From Ruegeria sediminis (GTDB taxonomy: Bacteria; Pseudomonadota; Alphaproteobacteria; Rhodobacterales; Rhodobacteraceae), in NCBI RefSeq assembly GCF_005938215.1, contig NZ_VCPD01000001.1, positions 124,001-188,000 of the forward strand: a DNA stretch of 64,000 bases, in the 5' to 3' direction. Below the pieces are notes generated by a model. That model did not search any database. It worked only from the letters and a program-made list of their open reading frames with translations, and was not told the DNA's origin. Positions 1 through 8,784 of the stretch are shown one piece after another. A program made the position numbers and the translations under genes. Position 1 is the stretch's first letter, and every line of letters begins with the position of its first letter.

Positions 1-109
1 CTGGAACTATTCGAACCCAGCAACACTCGCCTCGCACGTTGAGGTCGCGGCCCCTGGCAGAGCTGCGCCAACCGAGCCCGAATGGAGTGACCGGGTTGGT
101 GACGCGACG

Positions 110-673
110 TTATGCGCGCTCGGAATACTCCATGGTCTCGGTGTTCACCACGATCATTTCGTCCTGCGCGATGAAGGGCGGAACCATGACCTTGACGCCG
201 TTGTCGAGAAGCGCCGGCTTGAACGAGTTTGCCGCCGTCTGGCCTTTGACGACCGGCTCGGTCTCGACGATCTTGCAGATCACCTTTTGCGGCAGCGTGG
301 CGTTCAGCGCCTCGCTGTCATAGAATTCCACCACGATGGTCATGCCATCCTGCAGGAACGGCCGGCGCTCGCCCAAGAGGTCCGCAGGCAGTTCGATCTG
401 CTCGTAGGATTCGGCGTCCATGAAAACCAGCATCCCATCGGTTTCATAGAGAAATTGCTGGTCCTTCTGCTCCAGACGGACGCGTTCGACCTTGTCCGCC
501 GACCGGAAACGTTCATTCAGTTTCGATCCGTTGCGGAGGTTGCGGAGTTCCACCTGAGCGAAAGCGCCGCCCTTGCCCGGCTTCACATGATCGACCTTGA
601 CCGCGGCCCACAGGCCGCCGTTGTGCTCCAGAACATTGCCGGGGCGGATTTCGTTCCCATTGATCTTGGGCAT
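110..673 (-). CDS. efp: Translation elongation factor P
   Basis: EF-P binds ribosomes stalled at consecutive prolines, between the P and E sites, and stimulates peptide bond formation. The 187-residue product has the usual family length, with an N-terminal KOW-like domain (about 1-60) followed by two OB-type domains. The loop KPGKGGAF carries Lys34, the position modified by beta-lysylation in E. coli; no epmA or epmB is in the window, so modification is unknown here. The ATG at 673 begins [10 protein letters not shown], typical of alphaproteobacterial EF-P. The gene reads toward the window edge, away from the gene at 893, with a shared upstream region of about 220 bases. Identification is secure. 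Confidence 0.97.
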   Translation of the reverse strand: MPKINGNEIRPGNVLEHNGGLWAAVKVDHVKPGKGGAFAQVELRNLRNGSKLNERFRSADKVERVRLEQKDQQFLYETDGMLVFMDAESYEQIELPADLLGERRPFLQDGMTIVVEFYDSEALNATLPQKVICKIVETEPVVKGQTAANSFKPALLDNGVKVMVPPFIAQDEMIVVNTETMEYSERA

Positions 674-892
674 GACTAAATTCCTTCACACATGGTTGAT
701 GCGCCGTTCGGCGACCCTATATCTGGCGGGACCGGACCTGGCAAGACAACGAGACCTAGTGCTGCAATTGCAGAAAGCTATGCAACTGACGCAACGCTAA
801 TATGCAAATTAGGTGTATCCGAATCGCGCTTTATCGGTCATAAGGACCGCCACGCCGAAAATTGCAAGAGCAAGAACAACAAGGGAAACGAG

Positions 893-1213
893 ATGAGAGA
901 TTTCGTTGACGGCACAGCCTTTAACAACGAGCAGGGCAACCGCGCTCGCAAACTGTTTGCGGCCGTTGTACTGGCCGCACTGGATGATGCCATCGCCGAT
1001 GACAAGAAGTACGGCAACGGGCCCGAGCAGATCGCCCGCTGGGCGCGCTCGCGCGACGGCCGTGAAGTGCTGACCTGCGCAGGCATCGACCCGAACGAAC
1101 GCGTCGTTCAGGGCCTGATGGAATTCGTTGGCCGCGGCGTCCGTACCTCGGTCGCGCTTTCGCGCGAGGAAAGCGAGCGCCGCAACGCCGCGCAGCAGGC
1201 CGAAGCCGCCTGA
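893..1213 (+). CDS. Conserved hypothetical protein (possibly DUF6280 family)
   Basis: A 106-residue acidic, soluble protein with no signal peptide or membrane segment. The reading frame stays open upstream to about 692, but the ATG at 893 follows a purine-rich AGGGAAACGAG and starts at MRDFVDGTAF, where normal coding composition begins. The middle is helical, with an Ala-rich stretch (AAVVLAALDDAI), and the tail is charged. It resembles a small protein conserved in Rhodobacteraceae that I recall as DUF6280; that name is from memory and the function is unknown. It is followed directly by a strong intrinsic terminator, so it probably forms a single-gene transcript. Confidence 0.75.
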   Translation: MRDFVDGTAFNNEQGNRARKLFAAVVLAALDDAIADDKKYGNGPEQIARWARSRDGREVLTCAGIDPNERVVQGLMEFVGRGVRTSVALSREESERRNAAQQAEAA

Positions 1214-1230
1214 CGTAACCGAATACCACT

Positions 1231-1267
1231 GAAAAAAGGCGCGCCCCTGACGGTGGCGCGCCTTTTT
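1231..1267 (+). terminator. Rho-independent terminator after the 893-1213 gene
   Basis: The perfect inverted repeat GGCGCGCC / GGCGCGCC (1238-1245 and 1255-1262) has a nine-base loop, an upstream A-run and a downstream run of five T. This is a classic intrinsic terminator 18 bases after the stop codon. Confidence 0.9.
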
Positions 1268-1388
1268 CTTCGGCCCGGCCTACCTGAGCAGACGGCGTAA
1301 TGTCGGATTCGCGATCGAATTGGGCCATCGGGGACTTTTCCTCGGAGGTCAAATCGGGTCATGTGCGCGCGTAAACAGGAGGCTGGCC

Positions 1389-2846
1389 ATGGTTCGCGCC
1401 ATCATGATTCAAGGCACCGGGAGCAATGTCGGCAAATCGGTGCTGGTCGCCGGTCTTGCACGCGCCTACACGCGGCGCGGATTGCGTGTCGCCCCGTTCA
1501 AGCCGCAGAACATGTCGAACAACGCCGCCGTGACCGAAAACGGTGGCGAGATCGGCCGTGCCCAGGCCCTTCAGGCCCGTGCCGCAAAACGCCCCGCGCT
1601 TACGGACATGAACCCGATCCTGCTGAAGCCCGAGACCGATACCGGAGCGCAGATCATCGTGCAGGGGCGCCGCGCCGGAACGATGAAGGCCGGCGACTAC
1701 CGCAAGGACAAATCGAAACTTCTGGGCGCTGCATTGGAGAGTTTCGACCGCCTCTGCGCGGATGCGGATCTGGTGCTGGTCGAAGGCGCGGGCAGCCCCG
1801 CCGAGACGAACCTGCGCAACGGCGACATCGCCAACATGGGCTTTGCCTGCGCCGCCGGTGTGCCGGTGGTGCTGGTTGGCGACATACACCGGGGCGGGGT
1901 CATCGCCCAGATCGTGGGTACGCGGGCAGTTCTGGATCCCGGCGACCTCGGGACGATCCGTGGATTTGCGGTGAACCGGTTCAAGGGCGACGTGTCCCTG
2001 TTCGACGACGGCCGCGACGACATTGCGGCGCGTACCGGCTGGCCATGCCTCGGCGTCGTGCCATGGTTTCACGACGCTTGGAAGCTCCCGGCCGAGGACA
2101 TGATGGACATCCGCTCGCACGAGGGCGGAGCCTGCAAGATCGCCGTGCCTCAGCTGGAGCGTATGGCGAATTTCGACGACCTCGACCCGCTGTCCGCGGA
2201 ACCCGGTGTCAGTGTCGAGATAATCGCGGCGGGCCGTCCTCTTCCCGGCGACGCAGATTTGGTGCTGCTGCCGGGCAGCAAATCCACCATCGGCGATCTG
2301 ACCTTTTTCCGGGAGCAGGGCTGGGACATCGACCTTTTGGCTCATGTGCGGCGGGGCGGGCACGTGTTGGGGCTGTGCGGCGGCTACCAGATGCTGGGAA
2401 AGACCATATCGGACCCCGAAGGCGTGGACGGCCGGCCGGGCACCGTCGACGGGCTGGGATTGCTGGATGTGGCAACGGTCATGGCTGGTGAAAAGCAGGT
2501 CACGCTTCGCGATGCCACCGCCCTGCCGGGCGGCGAACCGGTGTCGGGCTACGAGATCCACATGGGACGTACCGAAGGGCCGGATTGCGCCCGGGCCTGG
2601 CTCAAGATCGACGGGCGGCCCGAAGGCGCGGCAAGCGCGAACGGCCGCGTTCGCGGCAGCTATCTGCATGGCCTGTTCTCTTCGGACAAGTTCCGTGCAA
2701 GCTATCTGGCTGGGCTGGGTGCCGACTCCGCCGTCGCCTATGAGGACGGCGTGGAACAGACGCTGGATGCTCTGGCGGATCACCTGGAGCGGCACATGGA
2801 TCTGGACCTGATTTTGTCGCTGGCGGAAGAACCGCGCCGCCCCTGA
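1389..2846 (+). CDS. cobQ: Cobyric acid synthase CobQ
   Basis: This glutamine-dependent enzyme amidates side chains b, d, e and g of adenosylcobyrinate a,c-diamide to give adenosylcobyrate, a late step of B12 synthesis. The 485-residue protein has an N-terminal dethiobiotin-synthetase-like ATPase domain with P-loop GTGSNVGKS (about 9-17) and a C-terminal class I-like amidotransferase domain with the nucleophile in [10 protein letters not shown] (Cys330) and a late catalytic His (YLHGLF). The frame is open from 1320, but the ATG at 1389 follows AACAGGAGGC and starts the conserved strand. The gene lies 6 kb from the main cob cluster, and no B12-riboswitch core is recognisable in 1268-1388. It converges on the PopZ-like gene, three bases apart. 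Confidence 0.96.
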   Translation: MVRAIMIQGTGSNVGKSVLVAGLARAYTRRGLRVAPFKPQNMSNNAAVTENGGEIGRAQALQARAAKRPALTDMNPILLKPETDTGAQIIVQGRRAGTMKAGDYRKDKSKLLGAALESFDRLCADADLVLVEGAGSPAETNLRNGDIANMGFACAAGVPVVLVGDIHRGGVIAQIVGTRAVLDPGDLGTIRGFAVNRFKGDVSLFDDGRDDIAARTGWPCLGVVPWFHDAWKLPAEDMMDIRSHEGGACKIAVPQLERMANFDDLDPLSAEPGVSVEIIAAGRPLPGDADLVLLPGSKSTIGDLTFFREQGWDIDLLAHVRRGGHVLGLCGGYQMLGKTISDPEGVDGRPGTVDGLGLLDVATVMAGEKQVTLRDATALPGGEPVSGYEIHMGRTEGPDCARAWLKIDGRPEGAASANGRVRGSYLHGLFSSDKFRASYLAGLGADSAVAYEDGVEQTLDALADHLERHMDLDLILSLAEEPRRP

Positions 2847-2849
2847 GCG

Positions 2850-3806
2850 CTATTTCAGGTCCCGAGTGGCAAGGGCATTGAGGATCTCGCGGCGGACGAG
2901 TTTGCGCACGTTGCGGGTGATACGTTCGCCCAACGCGCCTTGCAGTTCCTCCCGTACGATGTCGGCCACCAGGATGCGCAGGGCTTCTTCGTCCAGTGCC
3001 GTCTCGTCCGGATCCGGTTCGGTTTCCTTCGCTTCCGCAGCGGCCATGCCCGTTTTCGGATCCTCTTCGGAATCTTCCTGGGCCGGTTTCGAATAGATCT
3101 CGTGCGCAGGAACGTGAACGAATTGCGCAGTGACGCCGCCGAGGGTTTCCGAAGACGCATCCTCTTGCGACGCTCCGGTCGCTTCGTCCTGTTCCATCGG
3201 ATCGCCGCCGGAGGCCGATTGCTCCGTCTCACGGTCGGTCGGTTCTTCGTGCAACCTCAGGGTGATTCGGCGGACGCGGGTTCCGGAATATTCGTCGTCG
3301 CTGTCGCCATCCGGTTCCCACTGATCTTCGGTCTCGGCGATCGCGGTCTCAAGGGCTTCGATCTTGGCGCTCAGACTATCAGCGAGTTCCTCCTGAAGCG
3401 GACCGATCTTGGACTTCCCCGTCCAGTTTTCCTCGGCCGGCTCCTGTGCCCTTGCATCGCTGTCATTGGGCTCGGACGCCGGGGCCGATGCTTCGTCAGG
3501 CTTCACTGCATAGTCAGGGCGCAGCAGCATTACCCCGGACGGGCCATCCGCATCGTCTGCATCCTTGTCGCCCTGTGCGGAACTGGCCTCTGGTTCCAGT
3601 TGGGATTTTTCCGGTTTCGCGTCCGCGCTTCCGGCGTCCTCCGCAGGCTCGCTGATGCGCAAGGCAGGCGTCAGCACAAGGCACTCCGGTTTTGACTCCG
3701 TTGCCTCCGGCTTTATCAGCGGCGCCTTGCGACCTTCCTCGCTTACCAGACGCCGAATCGAGGACAGCACGTCCTCGATCTCAGATTTGGCGACACTATC
3801 TGACAT
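2850..3806 (-). CDS. PopZ-like polar organising protein (acidic, low-complexity middle)
   Basis: A 318-residue, very acidic protein with three parts: an N-terminal helix (about 8-25, EIEDVLSSIRRLVSEE), a long disordered Glu/Asp/Ser/Ala/Pro-rich middle, and a C-terminal amphipathic helical block (about 272-318) with VADIVREEL and VRKLVRREIL. This matches the layout of Caulobacter PopZ, whose N-terminus is a short EEILASIRRIISED-type helix and whose C-terminal helices drive polymerisation. From memory, Caulobacter popZ also sits beside a tolC homologue, as here (tolC ends 73 bases upstream). PopZ anchors ParB/origin and signalling proteins at the cell pole. The N- and C-terminal resemblance and the synteny are what I see; the role is inferred. 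Usual automatic annotation would be hypothetical protein. Confidence 0.7.
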   Translation of the reverse strand: MSDSVAKSEIEDVLSSIRRLVSEEGRKAPLIKPEATESKPECLVLTPALRISEPAEDAGSADAKPEKSQLEPEASSAQGDKDADDADGPSGVMLLRPDYAVKPDEASAPASEPNDSDARAQEPAEENWTGKSKIGPLQEELADSLSAKIEALETAIAETEDQWEPDGDSDDEYSGTRVRRITLRLHEEPTDRETEQSASGGDPMEQDEATGASQEDASSETLGGVTAQFVHVPAHEIYSKPAQEDSEEDPKTGMAAAEAKETEPDPDETALDEEALRILVADIVREELQGALGERITRNVRKLVRREILNALATRDLK

Positions 3807-3879
3807 TGTTTTCTACCGCTCTTGCCCTAGGGCCCGAGTGTAGCCAAACTCATGCCAACTCACAACAGAGACAGTATTT

Positions 3880-5298
3880 TTAGTCCCTGTGCAGCGCCTT
3901 CAGAACGCGATCCAGATCACGGCTTTGCTTGCTCAACTGCGCCGGTGCGTTCTTGACCAGGTTGTAATAGAGCGTCGGATCATAGATCTGCACTGCCAGC
4001 CCCAGTCGTTCAGCCGTCAGCAAACCCTGCGCCTGCAGCAGCTGATAGGCGGCCAGCGAACGCTCGGTCCGTGAGCCGACTTCCGCCAGTTTCGCGTCGA
4101 GCAGGTCCTGTTCGGCGATCAGAACGTCCAGAGTCGTCCGCGCGCCAAGGGCCGCTTCTTCGCGAATCCCGTCAAAGGCGACTTGCGCGGCGCGCACCCG
4201 CTCGGTCGAAGCTGTAAGGCTGGCCGTGGCGGTTTCGAACCGGGCATATGCTTCGGCAACGCCCTGCGTGATGTCCTTCTGAACGTTCAGAAGGTTCGCA
4301 CGCGACGCATCCCGGGTGGCCATCGCCCTGCGCACGAAGGCCGCAAGGCGGCCGCCAGCATAGATGGGCTGACGGAATTCCAAGGACAGTCTGGCATCGT
4401 TGGAATAGTCGTTGTCGTCGATGCTCTCGGTGATGCCGACATCCGCGAACAGCCGCACGTTGGGTCCAAGACCCGCCCGCTGCTGCGCGACGATGAGGTC
4501 AAGCGCCCGGACCTGATGCTGTGCCGAAAGGATCGACGGGTGATTGCGCGCAGCCAGATTGACCGCTTCGCTTTCCGATGCCGGCAATCTAGGCAGGCTC
4601 GGTTGACCCGCGGTCCGTCCCGGCTGTCTGCCGACGGCGTTCACGTATTCGGCCTGCGCCGTGCTCAGCGCGCCGCGGGCGTCCGACAGGTTGGCGCGGG
4701 CTTGCGCCAGACGCGATTCGGACAGCGCAACGTCGGTACGGGTCACCTCGCCCACGTCAAAGCGATCCTGCGTGGCACGCAGTTCCTCGCCCAGCAGACG
4801 CACGTTGTTTTCGCGGATGGCGACCGTTTCCTCGCGCAGCAGGACGTTCAGGTATGCGCGAACGGCGCGAAAAAGCACCTGTTGCTCAACCTGAATCAAT
4901 GCCTGACGGGTCGAGAGCACGGTTTCCTGCGCGGACTGCTTGCCCAAAAGGCTTGCACCCCCGTCGTAGAGAAGCTGGCTCAACGAGACGCCGGTGAAAA
5001 ACCGTGAAGGGTCCGAGTTGGACACAACTCCGTTGGTTCGGGAGTCGTTGTAATCCTGCGAAACCCGTATGGTCCAGTCGATGATCGGGCGCAGCGCCGC
5101 AAGGGCGATGGCCACATCTTCGTCCGCGGCACGAAGCAGCGCGCGGTTCTGTTCCAGCAAGCCGCTGGTGTTGTAGGCGCCAATCATGGCGTCGGTCAGG
5201 TTGTCGGCGGATACGGGCCGGGCCGTTACCGAGGTCAGAGCCACTCCGACCGTCAGAATAATCGCCCGCGCCAGTTTGCCTCGCGTGGCTATGCGCAT
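3880..5298 (-). CDS. tolC: TolC family outer membrane efflux protein
   Basis: A 472-residue outer membrane channel protein of the TolC family, the exit duct for type I secretion and tripartite efflux. A signal peptide covers about residues 1-31 (basic start, hydrophobic core, VSA before DNLTDAM). The mature part has two tandem outer-membrane-efflux repeats, rich in Ala/Gln/Arg helices, with the typical SLSQLLYDGG and EFRQPIYAGGR strand motifs. It is the middle gene of a minus-strand run: the methyltransferase gene (5392-6045) lies upstream and the PopZ-like gene downstream. No inner-membrane partner is encoded nearby, so it probably serves several transporters. The ATG at 5298 is preceded by AAGGGGAAT. 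Confidence 0.95.
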   Translation of the reverse strand: MRIATRGKLARAIILTVGVALTSVTARPVSADNLTDAMIGAYNTSGLLEQNRALLRAADEDVAIALAALRPIIDWTIRVSQDYNDSRTNGVVSNSDPSRFFTGVSLSQLLYDGGASLLGKQSAQETVLSTRQALIQVEQQVLFRAVRAYLNVLLREETVAIRENNVRLLGEELRATQDRFDVGEVTRTDVALSESRLAQARANLSDARGALSTAQAEYVNAVGRQPGRTAGQPSLPRLPASESEAVNLAARNHPSILSAQHQVRALDLIVAQQRAGLGPNVRLFADVGITESIDDNDYSNDARLSLEFRQPIYAGGRLAAFVRRAMATRDASRANLLNVQKDITQGVAEAYARFETATASLTASTERVRAAQVAFDGIREEAALGARTTLDVLIAEQDLLDAKLAEVGSRTERSLAAYQLLQAQGLLTAERLGLAVQIYDPTLYYNLVKNAPAQLSKQSRDLDRVLKALHRD

Positions 5299-5391
5299 AC
5301 TATTCCCCTTGATTTAAAATTAACCTGCCTGGGGAGCAGTTTGCGCGCTAGTTTTCAACTAATCAAGACACTGTGCAAATCCGGTTCGGAA

Positions 5392-6045
5392 CTATAGCGA
5401 AAATGCACACTCTGCTTCAAAGCCCGGCAATACAGGGGCGCTGGCGTTGAACGCATAGCGCCAGGACACCCGGCCGCCGGCCTTGTGTCCGATCCGCACG
5501 GTGCCCAGTTCGCCTTCCATGAAGAGGCAGGCGATGCGGCCATGATCCTTGAGCTGATCCAGAAGCGCCGGCGGCACGACCTCCACCCCGCCCTGAACCA
5601 TGATCACGTCATAGGGCCCGTGCTCCGCCGCGCCTTCTGCCAACGGGCCGGTGTGGACGATCGCATTGTCCGCCCCTGAATCCAGCAGCAAAGTTTGCGC
5701 CTCAGTGGCCAACCGCTCGTCTTCCTCGACCGCCACGACAAGCTCGGCCATGCGCGCCGCCACGGCCGTCGAATACCCCAGCGCCGGCGCCACATCGAGC
5801 ACCATTTCGTCATTCAGAATGTTGAGGCCGTCGAGCATCTTGGCCAGCGTCCGCGGTTCAAGCAGGCAGCGTCCACCGCCCAGTTTCATCAGGTCGCCGA
5901 CATAGGCCGCCTCGCGCTGCGCGTCCGGAACGAACTGCTCCCGCGGCACCGAAAGCATCGCCTCGATGATCGGGAACTTGGTGACGTCGGAAGGCCGGAT
6001 CTGCGTATCGACCATCATGCGGCGGCGGGCTGCGAAATCTGTCAT
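5392..6045 (-). CDS. pcm: Protein-L-isoaspartate O-methyltransferase family protein
   Basis: A 217-residue Rossmann-fold protein of the PIMT family, which repairs isoaspartyl residues by SAM-dependent methylation. The family pattern is present: an N-terminal helical segment (RRRMMVDTQIRPSDV), GGGRCLLEPRTLAKML, then the SAM strand LDVAPALGYSTAVAA at about 83-97. The SAM loop is poor, however: canonical members have E/D-I-G-T-G-S-G-Y, whereas here it is D-V-A-P-A-L-G-Y, so only the last glycine is kept. Activity on isoaspartate is therefore uncertain. It lies upstream of tolC on the same strand with a 93-base gap, an arrangement I recall as common in alphaproteobacteria. Confidence 0.85.
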   Translation of the reverse strand: MTDFAARRRMMVDTQIRPSDVTKFPIIEAMLSVPREQFVPDAQREAAYVGDLMKLGGGRCLLEPRTLAKMLDGLNILNDEMVLDVAPALGYSTAVAARMAELVVAVEEDERLATEAQTLLLDSGADNAIVHTGPLAEGAAEHGPYDVIMVQGGVEVVPPALLDQLKDHGRIACLFMEGELGTVRIGHKAGGRVSWRYAFNASAPVLPGFEAECAFSL

Positions 6046-6284
6046 TGGATCGCTCTTGTTGTCCCTCGGTTATTTGGCTTTTGCCACATCGCGCGGACCC
6101 CGGCAACGTCCCTCGGCGCGTAATCGGGTCGCGGCGGGCCGTTTTGACTTGTGCGTAGCACATCCGGGTCGAGACGCATTTCCGCCGGATTGCAGCAGAT
6201 TCTCGAACGGACTACTGGACGTCTTCCCGGAAAGCTGGTAGAACGCCGTTCACACCACAACAAGTGCTTGATTTCACTTGAAAA

Positions 6285-6358
6285 GGCGAGTTGGCGGAGT
6301 GGTGACGCAGCGGATTGCAAATCCGTGTACACCGGTTCGATTCCGGTACTCGCCTCCA
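6285..6358 (+). tRNA. tRNA-Cys (anticodon GCA)
   Basis: A complete 74-nt cloverleaf with the CCA end encoded. The acceptor stem GGCGAGT / ACTCGCC is perfectly paired, the anticodon loop TTGCAAA gives GCA (Cys), and the T arm contains GGTTCGATTCC. Discriminator base is T, as expected for tRNA-Cys. It stands alone between the methyltransferase gene and a small lipoprotein gene on the other strand. No integrase or duplicated 3' end is visible nearby. Confidence 0.97.
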
Positions 6359-6426
6359 ATCACATGAATCGAACGAAAAATCCGGGTTCCAAGCGAACCT
6401 GCGGGTACGAATTGCGTCCGACGGCG

Positions 6427-6579
6427 TCAGAATCCCTGGTACATGTAGGCTTCGCGATTTGCCTTGTGCCTTTCATAGTCCGCCTGCGACGCGCCGGATC
6501 CTTGGCCGGTATTACCCGGTTCACAGGCCATTAACGGGAAAAAAGCCAGAAATCCGGCGATCATGCGGAACCAGGTCAT
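6427..6579 (-). CDS. Tiny predicted lipoprotein (50 aa)
   Basis: A longer in-frame start exists at 6642, but the ATG at 6579 has a perfect GGAGG eight bases upstream and gives a proper lipoprotein signal: MTWFRMIAGFLAFFPLMAC, with the lipobox LMAC and Cys19 as lipidation site. The mature part is only 32 residues (EPGNTGQGSGASQADYERHK onward, ending YMYQGF). Position +2 is Glu; Asp-type retention rules were worked out in E. coli, so final membrane is not predicted. The C-terminal SQADYE pattern resembles the lipoprotein at 54707-54898. Function unknown. Confidence 0.7.
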   Translation of the reverse strand: MTWFRMIAGFLAFFPLMACEPGNTGQGSGASQADYERHKANREAYMYQGF

Positions 6580-6723
6580 GTTGGGCCTCCGCGCCCAGCA
6601 GCGTTCAGTGCCAATCCTAGATTGATTTGGCTTGTATTCCATCGGAATTCGGCCGTCCCCGGTCCCGGACCAGGGACAGTCCCGCTCAATGGCCGTCCGA
6701 CCGCATACCCTTTGACCTGCCGC

Positions 6724-7689
6724 CTACTCAGCCGCCTTCAGTTCCTTTCCCTGCGGGATGACTTCGTAACCCGCCTCCTCCGGCTCGTCATCCAGCATTT
6801 CGGGCGGGAAACCGGGGGCGCGGATGTCAAGACCGGTGGCGTCCTCGAGGCGGCGGATGATGTCGTCTGATTGCGCCCGCGTGCCATAGCGGTTCTGCCC
6901 GTCCTTGAAGATGTCGATCATCAGCGGTGAGATCTCCAGCGGAACGCCCGCATTCTCGGCGATCTTCTGGAACAGGCCGATATCCTTGAGCACCAGGTCC
7001 ATGGTGAAGTTGATGTCGCGCGAACCGTTCAGAATCACCTGGCTTTCGGTCTCGTGCACGAACGAGTTGCCAGACGAGATGCGAATCGCCTCGAAAGTGG
7101 TGTTGAGGTCCATGCCTGCGGCTTTCATGGTAACCAGCGCCTCGCAGCAGGTCAGAAGGTTGGCGGTGGCGAGGTAGTTGGTCATCACCTTGAGAACCGA
7201 GGCCGAGCCCAGGTCGCCGGTATGCAGGATCCGCCGCCCCATCACTTTCAGGAACGGCAGGATCCGCTCGAATGTCGCCCGGTCACACCCGGCGAAGATC
7301 GAGATGTTGCCAGTATCCGCCCGGTGGCAACCTCCTGAGACCGGGCAATCGACGGCGGCCCCGCCCCGCTCGATCACCAGGGCGCCCAGGCGCTTGGCCT
7401 CGGCCTCGTCGGTGGTGGACATTTCCATCCAGATCTTGCCCGACTTCACCTCGGGCAACATCGCCTGCATTACGGCGTCCGAGGCGGCGGGCGACGGCAG
7501 GCAAGTGATCACCGCTTCACAGTCGCGCATCATCTGCGCCGGCCCTTCGGCCTTTTTGGCGCCCCGCGCGACGAAGGCGTCGACCAGATCCCTGTTCAGA
7601 TCATGCACGGTCAGATCGATGCCATTGCGCAAGAGTGAACCCGACAGCTTGCCGCCGACATTGCCCAATCCGATGAAGCCGACTTTCAT
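6724..7689 (-). CDS. NAD(P)-dependent beta-hydroxyacid dehydrogenase (3-hydroxyisobutyrate dehydrogenase family)
   Basis: A 321-residue soluble oxidoreductase. The Rossmann motif GLGNVG (8-13), the substrate loop DCPVSGG (114-120), and the catalytic Lys in LKVMTNYL (Lys167, with Asn171) place it in the family of 3-hydroxyisobutyrate, tartronate semialdehyde and related dehydrogenases. The start is the ATG at 7689, preceded by GGAGGAAC; an upstream in-frame start at 7728 would add 13 residues before the Rossmann strand and is less likely. About 25 C-terminal residues (acidic, GYEVIPQGKELKAAE) extend beyond the usual family end. It is divergent from a LysR regulator 123 bases away, a common regulator-target pairing. 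Substrate cannot be fixed from sequence. Confidence 0.9.
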   Translation of the reverse strand: MKVGFIGLGNVGGKLSGSLLRNGIDLTVHDLNRDLVDAFVARGAKKAEGPAQMMRDCEAVITCLPSPAASDAVMQAMLPEVKSGKIWMEMSTTDEAEAKRLGALVIERGGAAVDCPVSGGCHRADTGNISIFAGCDRATFERILPFLKVMGRRILHTGDLGSASVLKVMTNYLATANLLTCCEALVTMKAAGMDLNTTFEAIRISSGNSFVHETESQVILNGSRDINFTMDLVLKDIGLFQKIAENAGVPLEISPLMIDIFKDGQNRYGTRAQSDDIIRRLEDATGLDIRAPGFPPEMLDDEPEEAGYEVIPQGKELKAAE

Positions 7690-7812
7690 TTGATGTTCCT
7701 CCCTGGCGGGACCGATGCCCGCGAACACGATTCACGCGCAGTATCCCTCTTGGAAAGAGCCAACAGAAACGAATAATATCGGCCTCGATGCCAAAGAATT
7801 TTTGGTGATGAT

Positions 7813-8697
7813 TTGGAACGCCTTCCCAATCCGTCCTGGCTTCGCACGTTCGAGGCCGCCGCGCGCCACCTGAACTTCACCTCGGCCGCGCGCGAGTTGG
7901 GGCTGACCCAGACAGCGGTCTCTCTTCATATCCGCTCACTCGAAGCGGAGTTGGGAGCCAAGCTGTTCACCCGGGCGGCGCGGCGGATCGAACTGACCGA
8001 ACTGGGTCAATCCTACGCCCTGACGGTCCGCAGGGCCTTGTCCGACATCGCGCTCAGCACCAACAGCCTGTTCGGCCCGGCCACGCGCCAGACCTTGACG
8101 ATCAGGGCGGCGATCTCGACGGCGACCTACTGGATCGCGGCCGAACTGCCGGAATTCGGCAGGCTGTATCCCGATATCCCGGTGCGGCTGGTCTCGCATA
8201 TCTGGAACGACAGCGCCGCGCCCGCCGACGTTGATGTGGAAATCCGCCTGGGATACGGCGACTGGCCCGGGGTGAGTGCCGAGAAACTCTGCGATGAAAC
8301 CATCGTTCCGGTCTGCCCGGCGCGCCGCCCGACACCGGACCTGACCCGGATGCAGTCAGGGCCGTTGGTTCACATCCTCGGCTACGAGGACAACTGGGCC
8401 CGATACTTCGAGGCGCATGGGCTGTCCCATGACGAAAACGCGATCCGCCATTCGGTCGACACCACGGTCGCCGCCCTGCAACTGGTGATGGCTGGCGCAG
8501 GGTTCGCCACCGTCCTGACCCGCTTTGCCCGCAACGCCATCGCTCAGGGCGCGCCCCTGAAAATCGCCGGGCCACCGATTCCCTTCGCCCAGTCGCATTA
8601 CCTGATCCGCCCCGAAGGCGCAGGCGCCCTGACCGGTTCCGCGCGGCTGTTCGAGGCCTGGTTGCGCGACCGGCTGGCCTCCGATGCCGCTCAATGA
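7813..8697 (+). CDS. LysR family transcriptional regulator
   Basis: A 294-residue regulator with an N-terminal winged HTH (about 5-64: SWLRTFEAAARHLNFTSAAR, then LGLTQTAVSLHIRSLEAELG) and a periplasmic-binding-like effector domain. The HTH and the short linker resemble the GcvA/AmpR subgroup. The only plausible start is TTG at 7813; the nearby ATG at 7808 is out of frame. It is divergent from the beta-hydroxyacid dehydrogenase, so the 7690-7812 interval should hold its operator and both promoters. Inducer is unknown, probably the dehydrogenase substrate or product (inference). Confidence 0.92.
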   Translation: MERLPNPSWLRTFEAAARHLNFTSAARELGLTQTAVSLHIRSLEAELGAKLFTRAARRIELTELGQSYALTVRRALSDIALSTNSLFGPATRQTLTIRAAISTATYWIAAELPEFGRLYPDIPVRLVSHIWNDSAAPADVDVEIRLGYGDWPGVSAEKLCDETIVPVCPARRPTPDLTRMQSGPLVHILGYEDNWARYFEAHGLSHDENAIRHSVDTTVAALQLVMAGAGFATVLTRFARNAIAQGAPLKIAGPPIPFAQSHYLIRPEGAGALTGSARLFEAWLRDRLASDAAQ

Positions 8698-8784
8698 TCC
8701 CGGCGGGTCGCATTTGCGCCCCGGTTCCCGGCAAGGTTACCCCGCGCTTGACAAGGCCCCTGCCCATGCCGCATGTCCCATCCG

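Noticed and set aside
1..109. Gene or RNA at the left edge
   Set aside because: The first 109 bases hold no supported frame or tRNA-like fold; likely the 3' flank of efp.
1359..2795. 478-residue minus-strand frame opposite cobQ
   Set aside because: High-GC shadow frame, His/Gln/Arg-rich, with no domain; cobQ on the plus strand is unmistakable.
6285..6358. tRNA-Cys as integration site of an element
   Set aside because: No integrase, no repeat of the tRNA 3' end and no change in composition in the following sequence.
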